This document shows, piece by piece, positions 8,235 through 18,624 of a stretch of DNA of 64,000 nt; position 1 is the stretch's first letter, and each line of letters opens with the position of its first letter. Source of the DNA: Kordiimonas sp. SCSIO 12610 (GTDB lineage Bacteria > Pseudomonadota > Alphaproteobacteria > Sphingomonadales > Kordiimonadaceae); contig NZ_CP073747.1 in NCBI RefSeq assembly GCF_024398015.1, positions 568,501 through 632,500 on the forward strand. The letters run 5' to 3'. Under the pieces are notes generated by a model that was not told the origin of the DNA, did no database searches, and worked only from the letters and a program-made list of their open reading frames with translations. Position numbers and translations under genes: made by a program.

Positions 8235-8888
8235 TTAGAGAATAGAAAAACCTGTCGCAGCCCAGTCTTTATCGAAGGCAGCAAGACCGTTGTCTGTAAG
8301 TGGGTGTTTGAAGAGTTTTTTCAGCACATCGATTGGGAATGTTGCGATATCCGCACCAATGCGGGCACTTTCCAGGATATGAGCAGGGTGGCGAACAGAA
8401 GCAACAAGGATTTCTGTGTCAAAGCCATAGTTATCATAGATATTTCGAATATCCTCAATAAGCTCCATACCGTTAAAGCCATTATCATCATGACGTCCAA
8501 CGAAAGGCGAGATAAAGGAAGCACCAGCCTTGGCTGCAAGGAGGGCCTGATTGGCTGTGAAGCACAAAGTTACATTCACCATTATACCTTCTGCACGAAG
8601 GGCCTTGCATGTTTTAAGGCCTTCCATGGTCAGCGGAACTTTAACCGCGATATTATCTGCAATTTTTGCACACTTAAGGCCTTCCTTAAGCATAGTTTCA
8701 TGGTCATGTGCTACCGTTTCAGCAGATACTGGGCCGTCAACTTCCCTGGCGATTTCACCAATAACCTCGAAGAATTCTCGGCCTGCTTTTTTAATCAGCG
8801 ATGGATTTGTTGTTACACCATCCAACAGGCCGGTCGAGTTTGCTTCACGAATCTCATCAATATTTGCAGTGTCTAGAAAGAATTTCAT
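8235..8888 (-). CDS. tal: Small (TalC-type) transaldolase
   Basis: A 217-residue member of the short transaldolase / fructose-6-phosphate aldolase family. It begins [17 protein letters not shown], has the GVTTNPSL motif at 24-31, and has the Schiff-base lysine in VKVPLT (K83). Residue 129 in the SPFVGR motif is Phe, as in true transaldolases such as Bacillus TalC. E. coli fructose-6-phosphate aldolase has Tyr there, so transaldolase activity is the better call. It links the non-oxidative pentose phosphate pathway to glycolysis. It is probably co-transcribed with the downstream methyltransferase-like gene. Confidence 0.92.
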   Translation of the reverse strand: MKFFLDTANIDEIREANSTGLLDGVTTNPSLIKKAGREFFEVIGEIAREVDGPVSAETVAHDHETMLKEGLKCAKIADNIAVKVPLTMEGLKTCKALRAEGIMVNVTLCFTANQALLAAKAGASFISPFVGRHDDNGFNGMELIEDIRNIYDNYGFDTEILVASVRHPAHILESARIGADIATFPIDVLKKLFKHPLTDNGLAAFDKDWAATGFSIL

Positions 8889-9230
8889 GGTTTAGGTCCC
8901 TTGATCCTTAAAGGCAGATATGCGCGAATAGTAAAAACAGCGCAAAAGAATGTTTACCGGGTCTGGGTAATGAAGAATCGTCTTGATTTCAAGTCTTATG
9001 AGGTTTCAAGAGTACGGTTTCTATGTGCCAATCTGATACATTTTCAGATTTATGGTCCAAGATGAAACGATTTTTACATGGGCTTTAGACCTGTTTACGG
9101 AAAATGCGCCACGAATGGCTTCATATTTTGTCAATAGACTCAATTTTAACTAAAATATTCATATTGGATTAACCGACGCTCAAATAAACAGATGTCGATT
9201 ATGTAATATTTAGTAGGTTTGGAACAGATT
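8889..9230. other. Intergenic region between transaldolase and PEP-CTERM genes
   Basis: A 342-bp AT-rich region between two divergent genes that must contain both promoters. I see no open frame with coding character on either strand, no tRNA-like fold and no strong inverted repeat. No promoter match is good enough to name. Confidence 0.6.
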
Positions 9231-9899
9231 ATGAAAACCTTACGGAAAACTCTGTCTATTATGGCTTTCGCTTTTGGCGCGCTTGTGTCATTTGGCTCAG
9301 CCCATGCTGCAACAAATACATTCACTGTAAATGTGTTTGATTTTGATAATCCAGAGCGATTTTCACTCGATAATGCCATCCTTGAAAGTGCACTCAATGG
9401 AACGCCAGTACTGACAGCACAAGTTGCAGCCCTTGATTTTGGCGATAATACAATCGATCCTGATGGTTCAGTGCGCCAAGGGTTAATCCGTGGGTTTGAT
9501 CCTTTTCCTGGTGGCCTCGATGATACATTTGCCCTAACTGTTGACGGGACTTTCTTTGTGGAAGAAGAGGGTGAATACACATTCCGCGTTCGTCATGATG
9601 ATGGGGCCCGCCTTACGATTAATGGCAATCAAATTGTTGATGTTCTAACTCTTAACTCTGAGATCAGTACATTCGGCACAACGTTTTTGAATGCTGGCTT
9701 TAACACATTGTCTGCGATCTATTTTGAAAACTTTGGTACGGCAACTTTTGAAATTGGTTTCAGAGAAGGAAACGATCCTTTCCGTGTCGTTACTGCTGCT
9801 ACGCCCCCGGTTCCAGAGCCTGCGACATGGTTGATGATGATTTTGGGTTTCGCGGGTATTGGATACGCCCTGAAACGTCGCCAGAAGGTTATCGCTTGA
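9231..9899 (+). CDS. PEP-CTERM sorted extracellular protein with PA14-like domain
   Basis: A 222-residue exported protein. It has an N-terminal signal peptide (about residues 1-27, ending GSAHA), a beta-rich middle resembling a PA14-type domain (FRVRHDDGARLTINGNQIVD near 120-140), and a C-terminal PEP-CTERM tripartite tail. The tail is the motif VPEPATW, then a hydrophobic helix MMILGFAGIGYAL, then a KRRQK basic end. Such tails are recognised by exosortases, which cleave near the PEP motif. The exosortase in this window is at 60762-61679. The ATG at 9231 gives a clean signal peptide. Ligand or role is unknown; a surface carbohydrate-binding or matrix protein is plausible. Confidence 0.88.
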   Translation: MKTLRKTLSIMAFAFGALVSFGSAHAATNTFTVNVFDFDNPERFSLDNAILESALNGTPVLTAQVAALDFGDNTIDPDGSVRQGLIRGFDPFPGGLDDTFALTVDGTFFVEEEGEYTFRVRHDDGARLTINGNQIVDVLTLNSEISTFGTTFLNAGFNTLSAIYFENFGTATFEIGFREGNDPFRVVTAATPPVPEPATWLMMILGFAGIGYALKRRQKVIA

Positions 9900-9930
9900 T
9901 CACCTAAAACTATTCTGATTTTCCTCCTGA

Positions 9931-9968
9931 AAGGCTGTGCTCGTTAAAAGGCACAGTCTTTTTGTTTT
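9931..9968 (+). terminator. Intrinsic terminator of the PEP-CTERM gene
   Basis: GGCTGTGC (9933-9940) pairs with GCACAGTC (9951-9958), with one G-T pair and a 10-base loop, followed by a T-rich tract. It begins about 30 bp after the stop codon. Confidence 0.85.
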
Positions 9969-10046
9969 GCGTATTTACTGATGCATGTTCATGGAAACAC
10001 TGATAGATATAATCATGAAAGAAAATGCTGCTAAGAGTGAATATTG

Positions 10047-12257
10047 GTGTCACCCAGAAATCAAAATAATAACCAAATAAATTTGGTGACTGTATTATTA
10101 CCAGTTCCTTTAAATGGTGGTCTTCTCACCTATAAAATCATTGATCAAATTGATGACTGTGTTCGCGGCGCGTTTGTTGAAGTCCCGTTCGCCAGGCGCA
10201 AGCTGGTTGGCATTCTATGGGATATTACGGACGTTACTCCAGACGTCTCACCCGACAAGATTAAACAGGTGCTGTCAATTCTGGATCGCCCGCCTATGAC
10301 TGATGAACTTATGCGGTTTATCGATTGGGTCGCGACATACACGTTATCCCCTTTAGGGGCGGTATTTAAGATGTGTATTTCTGTTCCTGGGCTTTTTGAA
10401 GATACGCAAAAACAGAAAGCCTATTTTTATACCGGCACACAGTCAAAGGGCACACGGCTTACAAGCGCTCGGCAAAAAGTACTTGATCTTATGCAAGATC
10501 AAAAGCTGCAAACTATTGCTGAAATTAAGGAAAAAACGGGTGTCAGCGATAGCGTCATTAAAGGATTGGAGGCGATCGGAATACTTGGTAGTCAGTATGT
10601 TGATACAAAACCTGATTCAGCCGTGCCAGTGCTTGGTGATGTCGAGCCAGAACTTTCTGAAGAACAAACAGTTGCGGCCAGCGCTCTCGTATATGCTGTC
10701 GCATCATCAGTGTTTAAGCCATTTCTTTTGGACGGTGTGACAGGGGCAGGTAAGACCGAGGTTTATTTCGAAGCGATTGCTGAAGCACTGAAAACTGAAG
10801 GTACGCAGGTGCTTGTATTGGTTCCTGAAATTGCACTGACATCGCAGTGGCTAGGTCGGTTCAAGACACGGTTCGGTGTGGACCCAGTGGTGTGGCATTC
10901 GGATATTGCGCAGGGTAAGCGCAAACGCGCCTGGCAGGCGATTGCATCGGGCGATGCGCGTGTTGTCGTGGGCGCGCGGTCAGCGCTGTTCCTGCCGTAT
11001 CATAATTTGTCATTCATTGTTGTAGACGAAGAGCATGACCAGTCCTTCAAGCAAGAAGAGGGGGTTATGTATCACGCCCGAGACATGGCCATTGTTCGGG
11101 CAAAGTTTTCAAACTGCCCGATTGTGCTTGCAAGTGCCACACCGTCGCTTGAGACACGTGTGAATGCAGATAACGGACGTTTTGAAACTTTAAAATTGAG
11201 AGAGCGATTCGGCACGGCGGTTCTGCCGGAGGTCAAAGCCGTTGATATGCGCATTGATCCCCCTGCACCCGGAAAGTGGATATCCCCCGATCTGGTCAAA
11301 GAGATTAAAGACCGTATTCGTAATAATGAGCAGGTTATGCTCTTTCTGAATCGTAGAGGATATGCACCGCTCACGTTATGCAGAACATGTGGCCACCGAT
11401 TCGGTTGTGATGAATGTTCAAGTTGGTTAGTGGAACACCGATTTCGCAGAGAACTGCATTGCCATCATTGTGGTCACATAGAGCCTATGCCGGACAAATG
11501 CCCAGAGTGCGGAAACGCGGATACATTGGCACCATGCGGCCCAGGTGTAGAGCGCCTTTTTGAAGAAGTTGCGGGCGAATTTCCTGATGCCAGAATAACT
11601 GTCATGACCAGCGACACAATGACGAGCCCCAAAGCAACAGCCCATATGGTTGAGCAAATAGAAAAGGGGATGCTTGATATTGTTATTGGGACTCAGATTC
11701 TTACAAAAGGATATCATTTTCCGAATCTGACCCTTGTTGGTGTCATTGATGCGGATCTAGGCCTTCGGGGCGGGGACCTGAGGGCAGCAGAGCGCACCTA
11801 CCAACAATTGATGCAGGTGGCAGGGCGGGCAGGCCGCGCCGAAAAACCGGGAACTGTCTATCTTCAGACCTATGAACCTGAGCACCCAGTTGTTGATGCG
11901 CTCGTTAAAACTGACGGGGATAGCCTTATGGCAATGGAGCAGGAAATGCGTGAACGGTTCCAAATGCCTCCCTTTGGAAGACTGGTTGCTTTGATTCTTA
12001 TGGGGCCTGAATTGAAGCCTGTTGCGGAAATGGGGCGAAGGCTTGCGCAAACGGCGCCACGAGAACACGTTTTAAACATTTTAGGGCCAGCGCCAGCACC
12101 TCTGACCCGCATTAGAGGACAGTATCGCTACCGAATGTTGTTGCATGCGGGTAAATCAACAAAAGTGCAGAAGATGGTTTTTGATTGGATCGAGCGGACT
12201 GAAAAGATAAAGGGCGTGAGAATCAAGGTGGATGTTGATCCTTATAATTTCCTGTAA
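10047..12257 (+). CDS. priA: Primosomal protein N' (PriA helicase)
   Basis: A 736-residue superfamily 2 helicase that reloads the replicative helicase at stalled forks. The N-terminal DNA-binding domain begins VTVLLPVPLNGGLLTYKI. Walker A is GVTGAGKTEV (about residue 230) and the DEEH box is VVDEEHDQSF (about 327). The zinc-binding insertion carries eight cysteines in CRTCGHRFGCDEC and CHHCG...CPECG (about 446-494). Helicase motifs V-VI include VAGRAGRAEKPG. The start is a GTG at 10047 or the adjacent TTG at 10044, with AGAG upstream; the exact codon is uncertain. It stands directly upstream of the ATP synthase operon but has its own possible terminator. Confidence 0.95.
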   Translation: MSPRNQNNNQINLVTVLLPVPLNGGLLTYKIIDQIDDCVRGAFVEVPFARRKLVGILWDITDVTPDVSPDKIKQVLSILDRPPMTDELMRFIDWVATYTLSPLGAVFKMCISVPGLFEDTQKQKAYFYTGTQSKGTRLTSARQKVLDLMQDQKLQTIAEIKEKTGVSDSVIKGLEAIGILGSQYVDTKPDSAVPVLGDVEPELSEEQTVAASALVYAVASSVFKPFLLDGVTGAGKTEVYFEAIAEALKTEGTQVLVLVPEIALTSQWLGRFKTRFGVDPVVWHSDIAQGKRKRAWQAIASGDARVVVGARSALFLPYHNLSFIVVDEEHDQSFKQEEGVMYHARDMAIVRAKFSNCPIVLASATPSLETRVNADNGRFETLKLRERFGTAVLPEVKAVDMRIDPPAPGKWISPDLVKEIKDRIRNNEQVMLFLNRRGYAPLTLCRTCGHRFGCDECSSWLVEHRFRRELHCHHCGHIEPMPDKCPECGNADTLAPCGPGVERLFEEVAGEFPDARITVMTSDTMTSPKATAHMVEQIEKGMLDIVIGTQILTKGYHFPNLTLVGVIDADLGLRGGDLRAAERTYQQLMQVAGRAGRAEKPGTVYLQTYEPEHPVVDALVKTDGDSLMAMEQEMRERFQMPPFGRLVALILMGPELKPVAEMGRRLAQTAPREHVLNILGPAPAPLTRIRGQYRYRMLLHAGKSTKVQKMVFDWIERTEKIKGVRIKVDVDPYNFL

Positions 12258-12269
12258 ATCCCGACACTC

Positions 12270-12305
12270 AGCCGTGGCAATCAATTCCTATGGGCTTTTT
12301 TATAC
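12270..12305 (+). terminator. Possible terminator of priA
   Basis: AGCCGTGG (12270-12277) can pair with CCTATGGGCT (12287-12296) with bulges, and is followed by a run of T. The bulged stem makes this weaker than the other terminators in the window. Confidence 0.5.
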
Positions 12306-12373
12306 TGTTTTAGGTGGTAAAACGGCACTTCTGTCAGAAGAATTTAGATATATGAACATGGCGGGTTGCACAT

Positions 12374-12410
12374 GCGAAATCCTTGTGCTAGAGGGAGCAC
12401 AAATTTCGGC
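12374..12410. repeat. Strong inverted repeat upstream of the atp operon
   Basis: CGAAAT (12375-12380) pairs with ATTTCG (12403-12408), and TTGTGCT (12383-12389) pairs with AGCACAA (12396-12402). This leaves only a CC bulge and a 6-base loop. A second, shorter hairpin follows (GATACAC at 12424-12430 with GTGTGTC at 12439-12445, one G-T pair). There is no T tract, so this is not an intrinsic terminator. It lies about 125 bp before atpH and may be a leader RNA structure or a regulator site. Confidence 0.55.
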
Positions 12411-12533
12411 TGATCATAGCCGCGATACACATGACTGCGTGTGTCTTAAAATGATCAAAAATGAGCGCAAAATGACGTAAGTAATTTTGCAAGGGTTCAA
12501 CAGGTTCATACCTAAATCAGGGGACCGTCTGAC

Positions 12534-13094
12534 GTGACCTCGCACAAAGCGATAGTTTCTGGAATTTCTGGCCGTTATGCGGTGGCGCTTTTTGAGCTTG
12601 CTGATGCAGCTAAAGCGTTGAAAGAGATCGAAACTGATCTTGTTACATTGAAGGCAATGATTGAAGACAGCGCAGACCTGCGCGACCTTGTTGTCTCTCC
12701 TCTTTATTCTCGTCAAGACCAGCAAAAGGGCATTACGAAGGTTGCAGAAGCCGGCTCTTTTAACGATCTGACGCAAAAGTTTCTCGGTACACTGGCCGCT
12801 AATCGTCGCCTTGATCAATTGTTACCTATTGTCGCTTCTTTCGAGAAGTTGCTCGCTAATCACCGCGGTGAGGTGAGTGCAGAAGTAACAAGTGCTCAAG
12901 AGCTGACTAAAACGCAGCTTGCTGACCTGACGAAAAAACTCAAATCAGCTATCGGGCGGGATGTCGCGATCGAAGCAAATGTTGATGAAGCATTGCTCGG
13001 CGGCCTTAAGGTCAAAGTGGGATCCCAGATGCTTGATAGTTCTCTTAAAACTAAACTCGATAACCTCGCAATCGCTATGAAAGGGGTTCAGTGA
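12534..13094 (+). CDS. atpH: F1 ATP synthase subunit delta
   Basis: A 186-residue delta (OSCP-type) subunit, linking the F1 head to the peripheral stalk on the cytoplasmic face of the inner membrane. The N-terminal helical bundle contains [12 protein letters not shown] (residues 11-22) and the C-terminal part has the conserved [22 protein letters not shown]. The start is GTG at 12534, with a GGGGA ribosome binding site about 10 bases before. Its TGA overlaps the atpA ATG by one base (TGATG), so the two are translationally coupled. First gene of an atpHAGDC operon; the F0 genes are elsewhere, as usual in Alphaproteobacteria. Confidence 0.95.
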   Translation: MTSHKAIVSGISGRYAVALFELADAAKALKEIETDLVTLKAMIEDSADLRDLVVSPLYSRQDQQKGITKVAEAGSFNDLTQKFLGTLAANRRLDQLLPIVASFEKLLANHRGEVSAEVTSAQELTKTQLADLTKKLKSAIGRDVAIEANVDEALLGGLKVKVGSQMLDSSLKTKLDNLAIAMKGVQ

Positions 13095-14626
13095 TGGATA
13101 TCCGTGCGGCGGAAATTTCCAAGGTCCTGAAGGACCAGATTGCAAATTTTGGCAACGATGCTGAGATTTCAGAAGTTGGTACCGTTCTCTCTGTGGGTGA
13201 CGGTATTGCGCGTGTTTATGGTCTTGACCAAGTACAAGCTGGTGAAATGGTTGAATTTCCTGGCGGTATTAAAGGTATGGCCCTTAACCTTGAAAGCGAT
13301 AACGTAGGTATCGTGATCTTCGGCGATGACCGGGGTATCAAGGAAGGCGATACAGTTAAGCGTACTGGCGATATCGTGGACGTGCCTGTTGGTAAAGGTT
13401 TGCTTGGCCGCGTTGTTGACGGTCTTGGTAATCCAATCGATGGTAAAGGCCCGCTTACAGACGTGACACGTGCACGTGTGGAAGTGAAAGCACCTGGTAT
13501 TATCCCTCGTCAATCTGTATCCGAGCCGATGCAATCAGGCCTAAAGGCGATTGACGCACTTGTGCCGGTTGGACGTGGCCAGCGTGAGCTTGTGATTGGT
13601 GACCGTCAAACAGGTAAAACTGCTGTAGCGATTGATACATTCATCAACCAGAAAAGCGTAAACGACGCTGCTGCTGATGACAAAGACAAGCTATTCTGTA
13701 TCTATGTTGCGGTTGGTCAAAAGCGTTCAACAGTTGCACAGATTGTTAAGTCACTCGAAGAAAACGGCGCGCTAGAATATTCTATCGTAATCGCTGCGAC
13801 GGCTTCTGAGCCAGCACCGATGCAGTTCCTTGCACCATATACTGGTACAGCAATGGGTGAGTTCTTCCGCGACAACGGCATGCACGCTGTGATCGTACAC
13901 GATGACCTTACAAAACAGGCGGTTGCTTACCGTCAGATGTCACTTCTTCTTCGTCGTCCTCCAGGACGTGAAGCGTACCCTGGTGACGTATTCTATCTTC
14001 ACAGTCGTCTTCTTGAGCGTGCTGCGAAAATGTCTGACGAGCGTGGCGGTGGTTCATTGACAGCACTTCCTGTTATTGAAACACAGGCTGGCGACGTATC
14101 TGCATACATCCCAACAAACGTTATTTCGATTACTGACGGTCAGATCTTCCTTGAGACTGAGCTTTTCTACAAAGGTATCCGTCCTGCGATTAACGTTGGT
14201 CTATCGGTTTCTCGTGTGGGTTCTGCGGCGCAGATCAAAGCGATGAAACAGGTTGCGGGTTCTATTAAGCTTGAGCTTGCTCAGTACCGTGAGATGGAAG
14301 CATTTGCACAGTTTGGTTCTGACCTTGATGCCTCAACTCAGCAGCTTCTTAACCGTGGTGCACGCTTGACCGAGCTTCTGAAGCAAGGCCAGTTCAGCCC
14401 ACTTCCAGTTGAAGAGCAGGTTGTTTCTATCTTCTCTGGTGTGAACGGTTACCTCGATAATATCGATACAACGGCTGTGACACGCTTTGAAGAGCAATTG
14501 CTTGCTGAGTTCCGTTCTAAGCACGCAGATGTTCTAGAGACAATCAGGACTGAGAAGAAACTATCTGATGATACGATTGCTAAGTTGAAATCTATCATGG
14601 ATGGCTTCGCGAAGTCTTTCGGCTAA
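13094..14626 (+). CDS. atpA: F1 ATP synthase subunit alpha
   Basis: A 510-residue non-catalytic nucleotide-binding subunit of F1, of normal length. The P-loop [13 protein letters not shown] lies near residue 170 and the alpha signature [17 protein letters not shown] near 363. The DELSEED-equivalent region follows in the C-terminal helical domain. The ATG at 13094 shares its A with the atpH stop codon. It assembles with beta as alpha3beta3. Codon use is skewed towards GCA, CTT and CGT, as expected for a highly expressed gene. Confidence 0.98.
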   Translation: MDIRAAEISKVLKDQIANFGNDAEISEVGTVLSVGDGIARVYGLDQVQAGEMVEFPGGIKGMALNLESDNVGIVIFGDDRGIKEGDTVKRTGDIVDVPVGKGLLGRVVDGLGNPIDGKGPLTDVTRARVEVKAPGIIPRQSVSEPMQSGLKAIDALVPVGRGQRELVIGDRQTGKTAVAIDTFINQKSVNDAAADDKDKLFCIYVAVGQKRSTVAQIVKSLEENGALEYSIVIAATASEPAPMQFLAPYTGTAMGEFFRDNGMHAVIVHDDLTKQAVAYRQMSLLLRRPPGREAYPGDVFYLHSRLLERAAKMSDERGGGSLTALPVIETQAGDVSAYIPTNVISITDGQIFLETELFYKGIRPAINVGLSVSRVGSAAQIKAMKQVAGSIKLELAQYREMEAFAQFGSDLDASTQQLLNRGARLTELLKQGQFSPLPVEEQVVSIFSGVNGYLDNIDTTAVTRFEEQLLAEFRSKHADVLETIRTEKKLSDDTIAKLKSIMDGFAKSFG

Positions 14627-14651
14627 GTAACTTGAAGGGAGAGGCTAGGAC

Positions 14652-15542
14652 ATGCCAAGCCTTAAAGACCTAAAAGTCCGGATCGATTCAGTTAAGTCGA
14701 CGCAGAAGATTACAAAAGCCATGAAAATGGTTGCTGCGTCGAAACTGAGAAGAGCACAGGAAGCTGCTGAAAGCGCCCGCCCGTATGCTGAGCGTATGGA
14801 AAAGGTGCTCTCTAGCCTTGGTGCTGCGGTCAAGGACCAACCTGGTGCATCACCTTTGCTCGCCGGTACAGGCAAGCATGAAGTTGAGCTTGTGGTAGTT
14901 GCAACGTCGGAGCGTGGTTTGTGTGGTGGTTTCAATACCAACATCGTCAAGCTTGCCCGTGCGCACATTCAAGAGCTGGTTGCTGCTGGTAAAACTGTGA
15001 AAATCCTTGCGATCGGTAAGAAGGGTGTTGCTCAGCTTCGCCGTGATTACGGTGACCTTATCATTGATATTAAGGATTTATCCGCGGTTAAGCGTCTTGG
15101 TTTTGCTGATGCACAACCAATTGCACAGCAGATTCTGGCGATGTTTGAACGCGGTGAATTTGATGTTGCGACACTATTCTACGCAAAGTTCCAATCTGCA
15201 CTTGTACAGGTTAATACCAAACAGCAGCTTATTCCGGCACCAATTCCGGATGTTGCCAATGATGATGACGCTAGCAGTGCCTCAGATGTTTCATATGAAT
15301 ACGAACCATCTGAAGAAGCAATTTTGGACGATCTGTTGCCACGTAATGTTGCAGTTCAGCTTTATCGCGGCCTGCTTGAGAATGCTGCCTCTGAGCAGGG
15401 TTCACGGATGACGGCTATGGATAACGCAACACGCAATGCGGGTGATATGATTGATAGTCTATCAATCACATACAACCGTACGCGTCAGGCGAACATCACT
15501 AAAGAATTGATTGAAATTATTTCTGGCGCAGAGGCGCTTTGA
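14652..15542 (+). CDS. atpG: F1 ATP synthase subunit gamma
   Basis: A 296-residue central rotor shaft subunit of F1. The N-terminal coiled coil starts [20 protein letters not shown] and runs into [16 protein letters not shown]. The C-terminal coil ends with the conserved [18 protein letters not shown] and [17 protein letters not shown], which thread the alpha3beta3 ring. It is 25 bp after atpA, with a GGGAG ribosome binding site. Confidence 0.97.
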   Translation: MPSLKDLKVRIDSVKSTQKITKAMKMVAASKLRRAQEAAESARPYAERMEKVLSSLGAAVKDQPGASPLLAGTGKHEVELVVVATSERGLCGGFNTNIVKLARAHIQELVAAGKTVKILAIGKKGVAQLRRDYGDLIIDIKDLSAVKRLGFADAQPIAQQILAMFERGEFDVATLFYAKFQSALVQVNTKQQLIPAPIPDVANDDDASSASDVSYEYEPSEEAILDDLLPRNVAVQLYRGLLENAASEQGSRMTAMDNATRNAGDMIDSLSITYNRTRQANITKELIEIISGAEAL

Positions 15543-15565
15543 TTAGATTACACGAAGGAGTGTAA

Positions 15566-16987
<1,422 letters not shown>

Positions 16988-17012
16988 TCTCGTTTATTAG
17001 AGAAGTAAAAGC

Positions 17013-17420
17013 ATGAGCGATACACTGCATTTAGAAATCGTATCTCCTGAGCGTCTTTTAAAAGATGCTCAGGCGGCTATGGTCGTTGTTCCAGGCACTG
17101 ATGGTGATTTCGGTGTGCTTCCAAACCATGCGCCAATGATGTCAACAATTCGCCCAGGCGTTGTTGACGTGATTGCAAACGATGGTGACGACGCTGAACG
17201 TTTCTTTGTTAAGGGTGGCCTTGCGCAGGTTAGCGAAAAAGGCCTGACTATCCTTGCTGAAGAGATCCTTAATCTTGACGAGCAAAGTGCCCATGATTTG
17301 CAAGAGCAGATTGCGGCAACAAAAGCCTCTATTGATAATGCAAAAGATGATGTAGAGCGCGCGCAGCTTGAAAAAGATTTGGACTGGATGACAGCATTGT
17401 CTGATGTGATTGCAGTATAA
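17013..17420 (+). CDS. atpC: F1 ATP synthase subunit epsilon
   Basis: A 135-residue epsilon subunit, which binds gamma and the c-ring and inhibits ATP hydrolysis. The N-terminal beta-sandwich has the family motifs LHLEIVSPERLL and GTDGDFGVLPNHAPMMSTIRPG. The C-terminal helical hairpin is present (residues 85-130). Last gene of the operon, followed by a terminator. Confidence 0.96.
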   Translation: MSDTLHLEIVSPERLLKDAQAAMVVVPGTDGDFGVLPNHAPMMSTIRPGVVDVIANDGDDAERFFVKGGLAQVSEKGLTILAEEILNLDEQSAHDLQEQIAATKASIDNAKDDVERAQLEKDLDWMTALSDVIAV

Positions 17421-17446
17421 TACTGGCTACAATCTTAATTCTTAGG

Positions 17447-17473
17447 AAGCATCGCTTTGGCGGTGCTTTTTTA
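17447..17473 (+). terminator. Intrinsic terminator of the atpHAGDC operon
   Basis: AGCATCGC (17448-17455) pairs with GCGGTGCT (17460-17467) across a 4-base TTTG loop with one G-T pair, then a run of six T. It sits about 27 bp after the atpC stop and just before the convergent PAS gene ends. Confidence 0.92.
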
Positions 17474-17944
17474 GTTGTGATAGTTAACGAGTAACAGAAG
17501 CATCGTGATCTCTTGGTTGGTATCTCCAAAGGGTAATACCATCCCATCGAACCGTTTATACTGATACAAAGGGTCAGCCCACGGTATAGGTTGGTTGAGA
17601 CCCAGGTAAGGGGATTGCAGTTCGAGCATTTTTGCAAATCGTGTGAAAATATACTCGCTATTATTAAACGTATGAATGCTGTCGCCCGTGGGGTCTTTCT
17701 CAATATATCTTAAATATCCAGTACCGATAAGCCTGACTGTAAAATCAAGTGGGTGCCTTTCGACATTTATCAGCATGACATCTGGTAAATAGTCACGCAT
17801 GTCATTTGGCTTCAGTTGGGCACGTGACGGCCATTGTTTGTCAGCTTTGATTGAATTCCAAAGCTGGAACAGCTCTTTTCCATACTTCCAAGGTATGTCG
17901 TTTACTTCGAAATCGAGTAACATTGTTTCCGTATGATTGCTCAT
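17471..17944 (-). CDS. PAS_5-type domain protein of unknown role
   Basis: A 157-residue cytoplasmic protein resembling the alphaproteobacterial PAS_5 family. Typical features are the helix LWNSIKADKQWPSRAQLKP, then DYLPDVMLINVE, then FTVRLIGTGYLRYIEKDPTGD (about residues 85-105). The C-terminal strand pattern ends GDTNQEITMLLLL. There is no output domain, so it is a stand-alone sensor or ligand-binding module. Its start is 14 bp downstream of the rppH stop on the same strand, so the two may be co-transcribed. Confidence 0.72.
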   Translation of the reverse strand: MSNHTETMLLDFEVNDIPWKYGKELFQLWNSIKADKQWPSRAQLKPNDMRDYLPDVMLINVERHPLDFTVRLIGTGYLRYIEKDPTGDSIHTFNNSEYIFTRFAKMLELQSPYLGLNQPIPWADPLYQYKRFDGMVLPFGDTNQEITMLLLLVNYHN

Positions 17945-17957
17945 TAAACTGCCCCAA

Positions 17958-18443
17958 CTAGTCTAAATATTGTTTAAATGCTCTCAATACCGATTTATAC
18001 ACATCTTGTTTGAATGGGACGATCTCGTCAATAAGTTCGTGTTTGCTGGACCATTTCCACTTGGCAAATTCAGGATGATCTACGTCCAGATCAATTACAT
18101 GCTCCGAAGCCACCAATTGCATCAAGTACCATTGTTGTTTTTGGCCTTTAAATTTTCCGCCCCACATTTTACCAACAAGGTGATCAGGTAAATCATAGGA
18201 AATCCAATCGCTGGTCTTGGCAAGGATTTTAACATCACTTGGTTTGACACTGGTTTCTTCTTCCAGCTCTCGAAGGGCCGCTGCTTCGATGTCTTCGCCT
18301 TTATCGATACCACCCTGCGGCATCTGCCATGCACCCGGTTTGTCCAGGCGTTCTGCGGTGAATATCTGGCCGTCCTCGTTGATAAGCATTATGCCCACGC
18401 ATGGACGGTAGGGTAAGTTTTCAAGTTCGGCTTTGCCTGGCAT
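17958..18443 (-). CDS. rppH: RNA pyrophosphohydrolase RppH
   Basis: A 161-residue Nudix hydrolase, which removes pyrophosphate from mRNA 5' ends and starts decay. The N-terminus YRPCVGIMLINEDGQIF and the strand KPGAWQMPQGGIDKGED are characteristic of RppH. The Nudix box runs from about residue 44: GGIDKGE, then RELEEE. The usual glycine near the end of the box is Ser here (EEETSV). All catalytic glutamates are kept, so activity is expected. The gene sits at the downstream end of the minus-strand housekeeping run. Confidence 0.93.
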   Translation of the reverse strand: MPGKAELENLPYRPCVGIMLINEDGQIFTAERLDKPGAWQMPQGGIDKGEDIEAAALRELEEETSVKPSDVKILAKTSDWISYDLPDHLVGKMWGGKFKGQKQQWYLMQLVASEHVIDLDVDHPEFAKWKWSSKHELIDEIVPFKQDVYKSVLRAFKQYLD

Positions 18444-18550
18444 ATATCAAGTCCTGGATACTCTATATTTGTGATATCCTAATTTACTTAGGCAGTATAC
18501 AGATCACAATGTAATTTAAATTCATCGGCACTTCGCAGTGAAATATAAAC

Positions 18551-18600
18551 AGGCTGTATGCAGCCCCTTACTTAGCATTACCAAAGGGCTGATCAGCCTA
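18551..18600. repeat. Repeated GGCTG/CAGCC half-sites upstream of rppH
   Basis: Four half-sites alternate in 50 bp (GGCTG, CAGCC, GGGCTG, CAGCC), so several exclusive pairings are possible. These include CAGCCC at 18561 with GGGCTG at 18586, and the self-complementary GGCTGATCAGCC. The region is between yibQ and rppH in the rppH leader. There is no T tract. It may be an RNA switch-like structure or only a chance repeat. Confidence 0.4.
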
Positions 18601-18624
18601 TGATCGATAGACTATAAATCCGTG

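Noticed and set aside
8202-8876. A long plus-strand open frame opposite the transaldolase gene
   Set aside because: It is the antisense of a clearly recognised, full-length transaldolase; its translation has no family resemblance.
12232-12480. An 82-codon plus-strand frame between priA and atpH
   Set aside because: It has no recognisable domain, overlaps the priA end, and contains the hairpin structures; coding character is poor.
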